Below are positions 15,633-24,279 of a stretch of 64,000 nucleotides of DNA, in pieces. The notes beneath the pieces were generated by a model. It ran no database searches and was not told the DNA's origin. It was given only the letters and a program-made list of their open reading frames with translations. The position numbers and the translations under genes were made by a program. This DNA is from Pseudomonas nitroreducens NBRC 12694 (lineage in GTDB: Bacteria; Pseudomonadota; Gammaproteobacteria; Pseudomonadales; Pseudomonadaceae): contig NZ_BDAI01000001.1 in assembly GCF_002091755.1 (NCBI RefSeq), positions 1-64,000 on the forward strand, written 5' to 3'. Position 1 is the stretch's first letter, and each line of letters opens with the position of its first letter.

Positions 15633-17885
15633 TTGCCCGCCGCAGAGACCGCCCTCGAACAAGCCATGGAGCGCTGCGCCCAGGAGCCGATCCAACTGCC
15701 CGGCAGCATCCAGCCGCAGGGATTCCTGCTGGTACTGGATGAATCCGACCTGCGTATCCTCCAGGCCAGCGAGAACGCCCAGCGCTGGCTCGGCCTGCCC
15801 GCCAGTGACTTGCTGGGCCGCGACTTCGCCGCACTGCTGGCCGATGACTTCGACCTGCGCGAACACCTCAAGCGCCTGCCCGACAGCGAAATATTCCCTT
15901 TCCACATTGGCGACGTCAGGCTGCGACACAGCCCAGGCGCCGGTGAGCCCACCTCGGTGATGGTGCACCGCCACGATCAGGTCCTGATTGCCGAATTCGC
16001 CCCGCACCAGGAGCGTCCCGGGAACCCGTCCAACGTCGATTTCTATCCATTGGTGCGCGCCTTCGTGGCCGGCCTGCACAACGCCAACAGCATCGATGAG
16101 CTGTTGCAACGCTCGGTGCAGGAGGTCAAGCGCATTACCGGGTTCGGCCGGGTCAAGGCCTACCGCTTCGATGCGGAAGGCAATGGGCTGGTCATCGCCG
16201 AGGCGGCCGACCCCGGCTATCCGCAGTACCTGGGATTGTGCTTCCCGGCCTCCGACATCCCCCGCCAGGCCCGTGAGCTGTACCGGGTCAACCGCATCCG
16301 GGTCATCGAAGACGCCAACTACCAGGCTTCGCCACTTGTACCGGTCGACAATCCCCGCACCGGGCGCCCGCTGGACATGAGCTTCGCCGCCCTGCGCAGC
16401 GTCTCGCCCGTGCACCTTCAGTACATGCGCAACATGGGCACGCTGGCTTCCATGTCGCTCTCCATCGTCGTCGATGGCCGCCTCTGGGGGCTGATTTCCT
16501 GCCACCACCGCGAGCCGCGCGCCGTCGGTTTCCAGACACGCACCGCCTGCGAGTTGCTCAGCAGCGTGCTGTCGTTGCAGATCGAGTCCCGCGAATCCCA
16601 TTCAAATACCCGCCGATTGCTCGATCTGCGCCAACGCATCGTGCAGATGCTTTCCGCAATGGCCGACCACGACAGCATCAGCGGCGGCCTGCTGGAGTTG
16701 CCCGCAGTAATGCTGGAGTTCGCCGCGGCCACCGGCGCAGCGATCGTGTCCGCCGAGCGGATCGATCTGCTTGGCGTCACCCCGCCAGCCGCGCAGGTCA
16801 ACGCGCTGATTCACTGGCTGGCCAAGCGTGGCGGCGAGGTGGTGTTCCAGACCGACAACGTGAAGCGCGACATCGACGAACTGCCTGAACTCGCCCAGCA
16901 TGCCGGCGGCGTGCTGGCCGTGGCAATTTCACAGATTCACTCGCACTACCTGGTCTGGTTCCGCCCGGAACAAGCGCGCACGGTAAATTGGGCCGGACGC
17001 CCGGCGAAGGAGATCGACGCCCAGGGCCAGTTGAATCCACGCCATAGTTTCGAGCGCTGGCGCGAGGAAGTACGCGGTTTCTCCGCCCCCTGGGAGCCGC
17101 TGATCGTCGACGCCGTGGTGGAGCTTCGTACCTCGGTACTGGGCATCGTGCTGCGCAAGGCCGAAGAACTGGCCCAACTGGCGGGGGAACTGCGCCGCTC
17201 CAACAAGGAGCTGGAAGCCTTCTCCTACAGCGTTTCCCATGACCTGCGCGCGCCGCTGCGGCACATTGCCGGCTACGCCGAGCTGCTGGGCGAAATCGAG
17301 GGAGAGGCGCTGAGCGAGCGCGGCCGTCGCTTCCTCCAGCACATCGAGGATGCCGCGCGCTTCGCCGGCACCCTGGTGGACAACCTGCTGAGTTTTTCGC
17401 AGATGGGCCGCTCGGCGCTCCGCCTGTCCGAGGTGGACCTCAACGCGCTGGTAGAAACCATCCGCACGGAAATGGAGCCCGACTACGTCGGCCGCCAGAT
17501 CGACTGGAAGCTGGAGACGCTGCCGAAACTGATCGGTGATCCGGCGTTCATCAATCTTGCGCTGCGCAACCTGATCGCCAACGCCATCAAGTACACCCGC
17601 GGCCGCGAGCCGGCCCGCATCGAAATCGGCGCGAAACAGACGCGGGATGAAACCGAGATTTTCATCCGTGACAATGGTGTGGGCTTCGATATGGCTTACG
17701 CCAACAAGCTGTTCGGAGTGTTCCAGCGCCTGCACCGCATGGAAGAATTCGAAGGCACCGGCATCGGCCTGGCCAGCGTGAGGCGCATTATCGAGCGCCA
17801 CGACGGCCGCGTCTGGGCCGAAGGAGTTATCAACCAGGGCGCGACATTCCACTTCGCCCTGCCCCGCCACCCACAGCCCCACTGA
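15633..17885 (+). CDS. bphP: Bacteriophytochrome histidine kinase
   Basis: 750 residues, PAS-GAF-PHY-kinase. The biliverdin-attachment Cys is at residue 15 (MERCAQEPI). The GAF motif D208-I-P210, H261 in SPVHLQYMRNM and H291 are the conserved chromophore-pocket residues, and the PHY tongue shows WFRPE and PRHSF near 442-473. The kinase has H536 in SVSHDLRAPL, an N-box and GTGIGLA. It would be a red/far-red photoreceptor signalling to the response regulator 18 bases downstream. The start is TTG at 15633 after CGGAG. The pocket segment is PGSIQPQG rather than PGxIQPHG. No heme oxygenase gene (bphO) lies nearby, so biliverdin must come from another locus. Confidence 0.93.
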   Translation: MPAAETALEQAMERCAQEPIQLPGSIQPQGFLLVLDESDLRILQASENAQRWLGLPASDLLGRDFAALLADDFDLREHLKRLPDSEIFPFHIGDVRLRHSPGAGEPTSVMVHRHDQVLIAEFAPHQERPGNPSNVDFYPLVRAFVAGLHNANSIDELLQRSVQEVKRITGFGRVKAYRFDAEGNGLVIAEAADPGYPQYLGLCFPASDIPRQARELYRVNRIRVIEDANYQASPLVPVDNPRTGRPLDMSFAALRSVSPVHLQYMRNMGTLASMSLSIVVDGRLWGLISCHHREPRAVGFQTRTACELLSSVLSLQIESRESHSNTRRLLDLRQRIVQMLSAMADHDSISGGLLELPAVMLEFAAATGAAIVSAERIDLLGVTPPAAQVNALIHWLAKRGGEVVFQTDNVKRDIDELPELAQHAGGVLAVAISQIHSHYLVWFRPEQARTVNWAGRPAKEIDAQGQLNPRHSFERWREEVRGFSAPWEPLIVDAVVELRTSVLGIVLRKAEELAQLAGELRRSNKELEAFSYSVSHDLRAPLRHIAGYAELLGEIEGEALSERGRRFLQHIEDAARFAGTLVDNLLSFSQMGRSALRLSEVDLNALVETIRTEMEPDYVGRQIDWKLETLPKLIGDPAFINLALRNLIANAIKYTRGREPARIEIGAKQTRDETEIFIRDNGVGFDMAYANKLFGVFQRLHRMEEFEGTGIGLASVRRIIERHDGRVWAEGVINQGATFHFALPRHPQPH

Positions 17886-17903
17886 AGGAAAGCCATACGT
17901 ATC

Positions 17904-18365
17904 ATGCTCAAACCCATTCTCTTGGTGGAAGATAATCCCAGGGACCTGGAGCTGACGCTGGTTGCGCTGGAACGCAGCCAACTGGCCAACGAAGTCATCG
18001 TCATGCGCGATGGCGCCGACGCGTTGGACTACCTGCTGCGACGAGGAGCCCACGCCGAGCGTGCCGATGGCAATCCAGCGGTGCTGCTGCTGGACCTCAA
18101 GCTGCCCAAGGTGGACGGCCTGGAAGTGCTCAAGGTGGTGCGCGACACCCCCGAGCTGCGCAGTATCCCCACGGTGATGCTGACCTCCTCGCGGGAGGAG
18201 CCGGACCTGCAACGTGCCTACGAATTGGGCGTCAACGCCTACGTGGTGAAGCCGGTCGAATTCAAGGAATTCGTCACCGCGATTTCCGATCTGGGGATTT
18301 TCTGGGCCGTTCTCAATGAACCTCCGCCCGGATCGTTGCGTCTGAATCGTAGACGCAACCCGTGA
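17904..18365 (+). CDS. Single-domain response regulator (Rcp1/BphR type)
   Basis: 153 residues, one receiver domain only. Acid pocket VEDNP at residues 8-12, phospho-acceptor D64 in LLLDLKLPKVDG, T/S in MLTSS and K in YVVKPV. A longer loop after helix 2 (RRGAHAERADGNP) is typical of the Rcp1-like regulators that pair with phytochrome kinases. It sits between the phytochrome and a hybrid kinase with gaps of 18 and 10 bases, so it is presumably phosphorylated by the phytochrome and passes the signal by protein contact. Confidence 0.92.
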   Translation: MLKPILLVEDNPRDLELTLVALERSQLANEVIVMRDGADALDYLLRRGAHAERADGNPAVLLLDLKLPKVDGLEVLKVVRDTPELRSIPTVMLTSSREEPDLQRAYELGVNAYVVKPVEFKEFVTAISDLGIFWAVLNEPPPGSLRLNRRRNP

Positions 18366-18375
18366 CGGAGCGGTG

Positions 18376-20760
18376 ATGTCCGAAGTTCCGCTGAAACTGC
18401 TGGTCGTCGAAGACAGCGCCATGGATGCCGAGCTGACCCTGCTACGCCTGGAGCGCAGCGGCATGAAGATCGACGCTCGGCATGTCTTCGATCACAACGG
18501 AGTCGAACATGCCCTGCACGAGGGCAGCTTCGACCTGATTCTCTGCGACTGTGTGCTGCCCGGTTCCTCCGGCACCCACGTGCTGGCCATCGCCCAGCGC
18601 CTGGTGCCTGATACCCCGTTCATTTTCCTCTCGGGCATCTATGGTGAGGAGCACGCGGTGGAGATGATCCGCCTCGGCGCCACCGACTACGTGCTGAAGA
18701 AGAACCTATCGCTGCTGCCCAAGGCAGTGCGCCGCGCCCTCACCGAAGTCCAGGAGCGACAGCGTCGACGTCGCGCCGAAGAGGCGCTGGCGGACGTCGA
18801 GGCGCGCGCGCGCATCGCCATCGACGCCGCCGGCATGGGCACCTGGGACCTGCGTCCGGAGGACGGCCTGCTGCTCTGGGACGAACGCTGCAAGACGCTG
18901 TTCGGCCTGCTGCCGGACACCGAAATGACCATGGATGTGTTCTACAACGGCATCCATCCCGAAGATGTGGAGCGGGTGCGCGAAGGCGTCGAGCGCGCCA
19001 TGGACCCGCGGGGTAATGGTCGTTACCGCGTGGAATTCCGCATCGAACAGCCCGACGGGCTGGAACCGCGCTGGCTGCTGAGCAATGGGCAGGCGCGATT
19101 CGTCGATGACCGCTGTGTTCGTTTCTCCGGCGTGCTGCAGGACATCCACCAGCAACGCAAGGCTACCCAGGCCCTGGAACAGCTCAACGAAATGCTTGGC
19201 GAACGAGTCGAGCGCCGCACCCGCGAGCGCGACCGATCATGGGATCTGTCCCAGGACCTGCTCGCCGTGCTCAACAGCGACCTCACCCCGGTCGCCCTGA
19301 ACCCGGCCTGGGAACACACCCTGGGCTTCCAGCGCCAGATGCTCTCGCGCATGTCGCTGTTGCAGCTGCTGCCCGAGCAGGACCAGGACGCCTTCCTCAC
19401 CGAGTTGGCCGCCCTCGCCCACGGTGGTACCAGCGCGCGCTTCGATGGCCGCATACGCCACGCCAGCGGCAAGCAGCGCTGGCTTTCCTGGGTGGTGGTA
19501 CCCGAAGACACCCTGCTTTACGTGGTCGCCCGCGACATTACCAGCGAGCGCGAGGCTGCGCTGGATCTGGCCGAAGCCAATGCCCGGCTGCGCGAGCAGA
19601 TCGCCGAGCGCGAACGAATCGAGGCGGCGCTGCAGCAGATGCAACGGCTGGAGGCGGTAGGCCAGCTCACCGCCGGTGTCGCCCACGACTTCAACAACCT
19701 GCTGACGGTGATCCTCAGCGGCTCCACCTTCCTCGAGCGCGACCTGGCGAAGGGTGATTACGAAAAGGCCGGCAAACGCTTGCAGCACATCCGCGAGGCC
19801 GGCGAGCGCGGCGCCAAGCTGACCGCGCAGATGCTCGCCTTCTCCCGCCGGCAGCGTCTGGAACCAGTGCCGCTGAACCTCAACGACACCCTGAGCGGCC
19901 TGGAAGAGCTGCTGGCCCGCTCCCTGGGCGGCAATATCTCGGTGCGCCTGGAACTCACCGATGGCCTGTGGCAGGCGCTGACCGATCCGACCCAGACAGA
20001 GATGATCATCCTCAACCTGGCGATCAACGCCCGCGACGCCATGCCGGCCGGCGGCCAGTTGATCCTTTCCGCTCACAACATGCACATCAGCCACAGACCC
20101 AGCCGCCCGGAGCATCCCGAACCGGGAGACTACGTGGTGTTGTCAATCCGCGACACCGGCTGCGGCATGGACGAGGAAGTGCTGGGCAAAGTGTTCGAAC
20201 CCTTCTTCACCACCAAGGACATCGGCAAGGGTTCGGGACTGGGGCTGGCGCAGGTGTTCGGCTTCGCCAAGCAGTCCGGCGGCGGTGTGCACATCGACAG
20301 CGAGCCGGGGCGCGGAACCCAGGTGAACGTCTACCTGCCGGCCGTGGAACGTGCGCAAGCGGCTGACGACAGCGTGCGTGACCCCAGCGGCGACCTCACC
20401 GATAGCGGCCACGACCGCAATATCCTGCTGGTGGACGACGACGACCTGGTGCGCGAACTGCTCGGCGACGCCCTGCGCCTCTACGGCTACCGGGTGCGTC
20501 AGGCCAACAGCGGGCAGCAGGCTCTGGAGATGCTCGACGAACACGTCGACCTGCTGCTCACCGACTTCGCCATGCCCGAACTCAACGGTGCGCAGATGGC
20601 GAAGATTGCCCGCGAGCGTTTCCCCTACCTGCCGGTGGTGTTTCTCACCGGCTACGCCGAACTGCAAGGGCTGGAGCTGCCCGGCAGCCTGGTGATTCAG
20701 AAGCCGGTACATCACGAGGAGCTGGCCCGGTCCCTTGGCGAACTGCTGGGCATCAGCTGA
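18376..20760 (+). CDS. Hybrid sensor kinase: REC-PAS-PAS-HisKA-HATPase-REC
   Basis: 794 residues from ATG at 18376 (GTG three bases earlier also possible). The N-terminal receiver carries the acceptor Asp in LILCDCVLPG (residue 58). Two PAS domains follow (about 140-260 and 290-395), then a coiled coil, a histidine kinase with H437 in GVAHDFNNLL (a HisKA subclass typical of RpfC/FixL-like hybrids), N-box and GSGLGLAQVFG, and a C-terminal receiver with acceptor Asp in LLLTDFAMPEL. It is the third gene of the phytochrome operon, so the N-terminal receiver may accept phosphate from the phytochrome and tune this kinase. No DNA-binding output is encoded in the operon. Confidence 0.92.
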   Translation: MSEVPLKLLVVEDSAMDAELTLLRLERSGMKIDARHVFDHNGVEHALHEGSFDLILCDCVLPGSSGTHVLAIAQRLVPDTPFIFLSGIYGEEHAVEMIRLGATDYVLKKNLSLLPKAVRRALTEVQERQRRRRAEEALADVEARARIAIDAAGMGTWDLRPEDGLLLWDERCKTLFGLLPDTEMTMDVFYNGIHPEDVERVREGVERAMDPRGNGRYRVEFRIEQPDGLEPRWLLSNGQARFVDDRCVRFSGVLQDIHQQRKATQALEQLNEMLGERVERRTRERDRSWDLSQDLLAVLNSDLTPVALNPAWEHTLGFQRQMLSRMSLLQLLPEQDQDAFLTELAALAHGGTSARFDGRIRHASGKQRWLSWVVVPEDTLLYVVARDITSEREAALDLAEANARLREQIAERERIEAALQQMQRLEAVGQLTAGVAHDFNNLLTVILSGSTFLERDLAKGDYEKAGKRLQHIREAGERGAKLTAQMLAFSRRQRLEPVPLNLNDTLSGLEELLARSLGGNISVRLELTDGLWQALTDPTQTEMIILNLAINARDAMPAGGQLILSAHNMHISHRPSRPEHPEPGDYVVLSIRDTGCGMDEEVLGKVFEPFFTTKDIGKGSGLGLAQVFGFAKQSGGGVHIDSEPGRGTQVNVYLPAVERAQAADDSVRDPSGDLTDSGHDRNILLVDDDDLVRELLGDALRLYGYRVRQANSGQQALEMLDEHVDLLLTDFAMPELNGAQMAKIARERFPYLPVVFLTGYAELQGLELPGSLVIQKPVHHEELARSLGELLGIS

Positions 20761-20841
20761 ATTCGACAGCAAGATTGTTCAAGCCACGCACCAGGCTTCT
20801 CTGCGACGCTGAAGGCACTTATCGGCCTGCAAGAAACGCTC

Positions 20842-21540
20842 ATGTCCCAAGATCAGCTTCCTTCACGTGCCTTCCTCAAGGGCGCCATCGACATCACGCC
20901 GCTGTCGCTCGCGGTCCTGCCCTGGGGGCTGCTCGCCGGCTCCCTGGCCATCGACGCCGGGCTTTCGCCACTGCATGGCCAGGGCCTGTCCGCCATCGTC
21001 TTCGCCGGTGCTGCGCAACTGGTGGCCATCGGCATGCTCAAGGGCGGCGCCGGGTTCTTCTCGATCATGATCACCACCCTGCTGCTGACCTCGCAGCACC
21101 TGCTCTACGGAATGACCCTGCGCCCGGTGCTCTCCGGCCTGCCGGGACGCTGGCGCGCCGGCCTGGGCTTCCTGCTCACCGATGAATTCTTCGCCCTCAC
21201 CAGCGGCCACGACCGCCAGACCTTCAACCGCTGGTACGCCCTGGGCGTGGGGCTGACGTTCTACATCGCCTGGAACCTCTTCACCCTCGCCGGCGTGCTG
21301 GTGGGCACCAGCATTCCCGGTCTGGAACACCTGGGCCTGGACTTCTCCATCGCCGCCACCTTTGTCGCGCTGATCGCGCCGGTGGTGAAGAACATCCCCA
21401 CCCTGGTCTGCGTCGCCGTCTCGCTGTTCTGTTCGGTGCTGTTCAGCTACTGGCAGGTCGGCTCGGCACTGGTGCTTTCCGGGCTGGCGGGCATGTTCGC
21501 CGGCTTTGTCTGCCAGAAACTCTCGGGGGGGCGCGCATGA
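20842..21540 (+). CDS. azlC: AzlC family amino-acid exporter, large subunit
   Basis: 232 residues with about six or seven membrane helices. The AzlC signature region SLAVLPWGLLAGSLA, the FAGAAQLVAIGML helix and TSQHLLYGMTLRP are all present. AzlCD pairs export branched-chain amino acids or analogues. The azlD start overlaps its stop (ATGATG), indicating translational coupling. Confidence 0.92.
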   Translation: MSQDQLPSRAFLKGAIDITPLSLAVLPWGLLAGSLAIDAGLSPLHGQGLSAIVFAGAAQLVAIGMLKGGAGFFSIMITTLLLTSQHLLYGMTLRPVLSGLPGRWRAGLGFLLTDEFFALTSGHDRQTFNRWYALGVGLTFYIAWNLFTLAGVLVGTSIPGLEHLGLDFSIAATFVALIAPVVKNIPTLVCVAVSLFCSVLFSYWQVGSALVLSGLAGMFAGFVCQKLSGGRA

Positions 21541-21851
21541 TGGTCTGGGCAGTGATTTTCGGCATGGGCCTGATCGTGTTCTTCAACCGCTACGTATTCC
21601 TCGAACCGCGCCTGCCGATCCGCCTGAGCAGCAACGTGCGGCAGTTCCTCGGCTTCGCCGTGCCGGGCATGCTCACTGCGATCTGCGGGCCGATCGTGTT
21701 CCTGCCCGAACATCAGTTGAACCTGCGCCTGGACAACCCCTACCTGCTCGGCGCCGTGGTCGCCGTGGCGCTGGTGCTGTGGACGCGCAACGTGCTGCTC
21801 AGCGTGATCCTCAGCATGGGCGCGTTCTACCTGCTGCGCTGGTGGCTGTGA
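21537..21851 (+). CDS. azlD: AzlD family small subunit
   Basis: 104 residues with three or four predicted helices and the motif pattern FNRYVFLEPRLP...FLGFAVPGMLTA, which is the AzlD small-partner layout. It overlaps azlC by four bases and forms the two-component exporter in the inner membrane. Confidence 0.9.
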   Translation: MMVWAVIFGMGLIVFFNRYVFLEPRLPIRLSSNVRQFLGFAVPGMLTAICGPIVFLPEHQLNLRLDNPYLLGAVVAVALVLWTRNVLLSVILSMGAFYLLRWWL

Positions 21852-21864
21852 CCGACGCCGGGCT

Positions 21865-22509
21865 TCAGCCCGCCGCGCCCCGCCCGTAGTACGCCAGCAC
21901 CAACTGCACCAGCGCTTCCTCGATGCCCTCCCGCCGTCCAGGGATCAGGGCGCCGGGGTCGTCCAGCAGGGCACGCAGGACACCGCCCACGGCATGGGCG
22001 AGGACGAACACCTCGGCCTCGTCGAGCTTGCGCAGCTGCTGGTCGTGGTCGACCAGGCCATGGGTCACCAGGTGGGTCATGACGCTGCCGCGCAAGGCGG
22101 GCAGCGGGCTGCCGCCGCCGCGCGTCATCAGGTAGTGCATCAGCGCCTTGTGCGCGCCGGTGCGCCCGCCATAGGCGCTGACGGCGGCGTGAATCACTGC
22201 GCGGATGCGCTCGCCGGGCGCCTCCGGCGGGCGGCCGGTGAGCGCGCCCATGATGCCGGTAGCCAACGCTGCCAGTTCGCGCCGGGCCAGCTCGTCGAGG
22301 ATCCGCTCCTTGTTGGGGAAGTACTGGTAGAGCGAGCCGACGCTGACCCCCGCCAACTCCGCCACATGGTTGGTGGTGAACCCCTCCAGGCCGCGGCGCT
22401 CCAGGATGCGCCGCGACGCCTCCAATATGAGCTCGACCTTCTCCAGCGCCCGCGCCTGCCGCGGCAGGCGGCGGTTATCTGGATGATTTTCCGCTGTTTT
22501 TCGGTTCAC
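21865..22509 (-). CDS. TetR family regulator
   Basis: 214 residues if the GTG at 22509 (after GGTGG) is the start. An ATG at 22560 would add 17 residues without a clear ribosome site, so the start is uncertain. The helix-turn-helix reads GFTTNHVAELAGVSVGSLYQYF. The C-terminal region matches the TetR_C-type ligand domain (FVLAHAVGGVLRALL). It is convergent with azlD (13 bases between stops) and divergent from a small membrane protein gene; either could be a target. Confidence 0.87.
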   Translation of the reverse strand: MNRKTAENHPDNRRLPRQARALEKVELILEASRRILERRGLEGFTTNHVAELAGVSVGSLYQYFPNKERILDELARRELAALATGIMGALTGRPPEAPGERIRAVIHAAVSAYGGRTGAHKALMHYLMTRGGGSPLPALRGSVMTHLVTHGLVDHDQQLRKLDEAEVFVLAHAVGGVLRALLDDPGALIPGRREGIEEALVQLVLAYYGRGAAG

Positions 22510-22625
22510 CTGGGGCCACCGGGAAAGCGAGTACAGCAAGCGTCGCGTCCTACCTATCATGGCAGCCACATCGAGGCCGGCAAGTCGAGCGGATGAACCG
22601 CAGCGGCCGGCGCAGGAGACCCGCC

Positions 22626-22961
22626 ATGAGCCACAAGAGCCACACCGCCCCGCTGGACGACGACATCTGCGTGCACATCTTCGCCGCGTCCGGCGCCATG
22701 GTCGGCGTGTGCCTGACAGTGGTGGGCATCCTGCGCATCATCGTCGGCCAGCACCGCGTCGACCTGATCGGCCAGGACATGCTCGCGCTGAACACGGTGA
22801 TCTACCTGGCGACCACCCTCACCGCCTATTTCGGCCTGCGGACCCGCAAGCTGCAGCGCAATCACCGTCTGGAACGCGTCGCCGACACCCTGTTCCTGGT
22901 AGGCCTGAGCATCACCACCCTGACCACCGCCTTCATCGCCTGCGCCATGTCCTGCTGCTGA
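22626..22961 (+). CDS. Small inner-membrane protein of unknown function
   Basis: 111 residues from ATG at 22626 (GGAG upstream at 22615-22618). Three hydrophobic segments (FAASGAMVGVCLTVVGILRI, MLALNTVIYLATTLTAYFGL and FLVGLSITTLTTAFIACAM) are separated by short charged loops. The protein ends in Cys-Cys. Family not recognised. It is divergent from the TetR gene and may be its target. Confidence 0.72.
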   Translation: MSHKSHTAPLDDDICVHIFAASGAMVGVCLTVVGILRIIVGQHRVDLIGQDMLALNTVIYLATTLTAYFGLRTRKLQRNHRLERVADTLFLVGLSITTLTTAFIACAMSCC

Positions 22962-22985
22962 AACGCCGCTTGAATTCCGGCATCG

Positions 22986-23225
22986 CTATTTTGAAACAGG
23001 TATTGCGATCAGCCTGCCGTTCAGAAGAAAGGACATACAAACCGCCAGGTACGCCCAGCAAGCCATCGCCGCGCCGAGGCTGACCGAACCGGAGATGGCC
23101 GCCTGCCAGGCGGCGACAACCCTGTTCGAGCGCACCGAGGCGCGCTGGTGGGTTTCCGCCAGGGCGGGAAGGAAATCACCGGCACTGCCGTGCTTGGCCA
23201 CCAGCGGCAAGACCCACCACCCCAT
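22986..23225 (-). CDS. Doubtful small hydrophobic ORF
   Basis: 79 residues from ATG at 23225, with one clear hydrophobic stretch near the C-terminus (GAAMACWAYLAVCMSFLL). There is no good ribosome site and no recognised family. It lies in a 700-base region with low coding signal that looks partly decayed. It may be a remnant of a membrane protein (MAPEG-like was considered but not supported) or no gene at all. Confidence 0.25.
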   Translation of the reverse strand: MGWWVLPLVAKHGSAGDFLPALAETHQRASVRSNRVVAAWQAAISGSVSLGAAMACWAYLAVCMSFLLNGRLIAIPVSK

Positions 23226-23672
23226 CGTCCAGTAAAGCGGAGCGGATGCCGGCCGGCTCCCGGGACCGCCTTCGAAATCGCCCCGCAGGCGCTGCTGGCG
23301 GCACACGCATACGCGGTATGGAACTGCCAGCGGGTCAGCGTGCAATTACCCGCCCGGCCTCCAGGCGTGGGTCCACATCAAGGCCCGGGGCGAGCCGCCA
23401 TTTACCAGCCTGCCTGCATGGACTCATTAGCAGAACTTCAGTGTCGACCAGTTCATGACCCACGGCGGAGTTTCCGCGACCAAGCCCGAGGCCAGGTGGA
23501 TCAAGGGTTTGATGCCAGTTCCCGCCTCGGCGGAAATTGGCATCAAACCCGTCCCTCGAGCGATTCGATCATTCATACCAGTTTTCTTCATGGGTCCCTC
23601 CTGCGGCTGCTCACTAGACTGTGGTCACTCGCGAGCATCACCCCACTGCACCTCCTTACCGAGAACATTCCA
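23226..23672. other. Non-coding or decayed region
   Basis: About 450 bases with no supported gene. Open frames cross it on the plus strand but look random in composition. It contains one striking 46-base hairpin (23505-23550) and ends in the ribosome-site region of a small exported protein. Confidence 0.45.
23505..23550. repeat. 46-base near-perfect hairpin
   Basis: GGGTTTGATGCCA (23505-23517) is exactly complementary to 23538-23550. The inner part (CCGCC / GGCGG) also pairs with two imperfect positions, giving a stem of about 22 bp with a two-base loop. There is no U-tract on either side, so it is not an ordinary terminator. It could be an operator, an RNA structure or an inverted remnant of a mobile repeat. 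Confidence 0.6.
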
Positions 23673-23888
23673 ATGAAACTGCTCACTGCCAGTACCCTGA
23701 CCCTTGCCGCCCTGCTCGCCAGCCAGGCGTCCATGGCCGAAGAATCCGCCCTGATGACCAACCGTCTGACCCAGGCCAACTACCAGGCTCTGCAGGCCAC
23801 GCACGACAAGACCGACGCCGGACAGCAGACCGCTCAGAACGCCCAGCCGAGCGTCGAGAAAAAGGCCGAGCAGGACAAGCACTGCTGA
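23673..23888 (+). CDS. Small exported protein of unknown function
   Basis: 71 residues from ATG at 23673. The signal peptide MKLLTASTLTLAALLASQ is followed by cleavage near ASMAEE. The mature peptide of about 50 residues is charged and Gln/Ala-rich, ending in DKHC with one Cys. The longer in-frame reading from 23148 is rejected because it would bury the signal peptide. A hairpin terminator follows directly. Confidence 0.72.
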   Translation: MKLLTASTLTLAALLASQASMAEESALMTNRLTQANYQALQATHDKTDAGQQTAQNAQPSVEKKAEQDKHC

Positions 23889-23899
23889 TACCGCTTCAC

Positions 23900-23925
23900 A
23901 CCGGGAGCGCGCTGTCGCTCCCGGT
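23900..23925 (+). terminator. Hairpin terminator candidate
   Basis: ACCGGGAGCG and its exact complement CGCTCCCGGT flank a six-base loop, 12 bases after the stop of the small exported protein. The trailing tract is short and C-rich, so termination may be weak. Confidence 0.6.
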
Positions 23926-24061
23926 TCCCCCGCCCCCACTCCCTCTGCATCCCACCCTGCCTGTCCCTTATGCCGCCCTGCAGGAATGCGCCGTGCGCGC
24001 GATTGCGGCCCACCACCCTCCTGGAGAAGCGACCCGCTCCTACCGGTATACTTCGCACAAA

Positions 24062-24081
24062 ACATCAGCAACAGCTGATGT
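24062..24081. promoter_or_regulatory. Inverted repeat ACATCAGC-N4-GCTGATGT upstream of the permease
   Basis: Perfect 8-bp arms, about 200 nt upstream of the permease start and just before an AT-rich segment. A plausible regulator-binding site; the LysR gene downstream of the alcohol dehydrogenase is one candidate, but the link is inference. Confidence 0.45.
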
Positions 24082-24279
24082 CAGTGCAATCAAATATGAA
24101 TTTTTCCTGATGCGGCAGCGCCCTACTCTGGCCATGCGCTGCACTGACAGCGCCAGCTACTCAGCCGTCCTTTAGAGACGCGGGTTCTCGATAACAACTC
24201 CAACTGCCCCGAGGATCTCCCATGCGCCCCGTCATGCCTGGCCGTGAATCCCCCTATTCCCTGAACCCCGGAGGCCGGC

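Larger units (their letters stand above)
23889..24279. other. Intergenic region upstream of the permease gene
   Basis: 391 bases holding a terminator for the small exported protein (23900-23925), an AT-rich stretch around 24085-24110 that probably contains the permease promoter, and an 8-bp inverted repeat (24062-24081). No supported gene. Confidence 0.5.
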
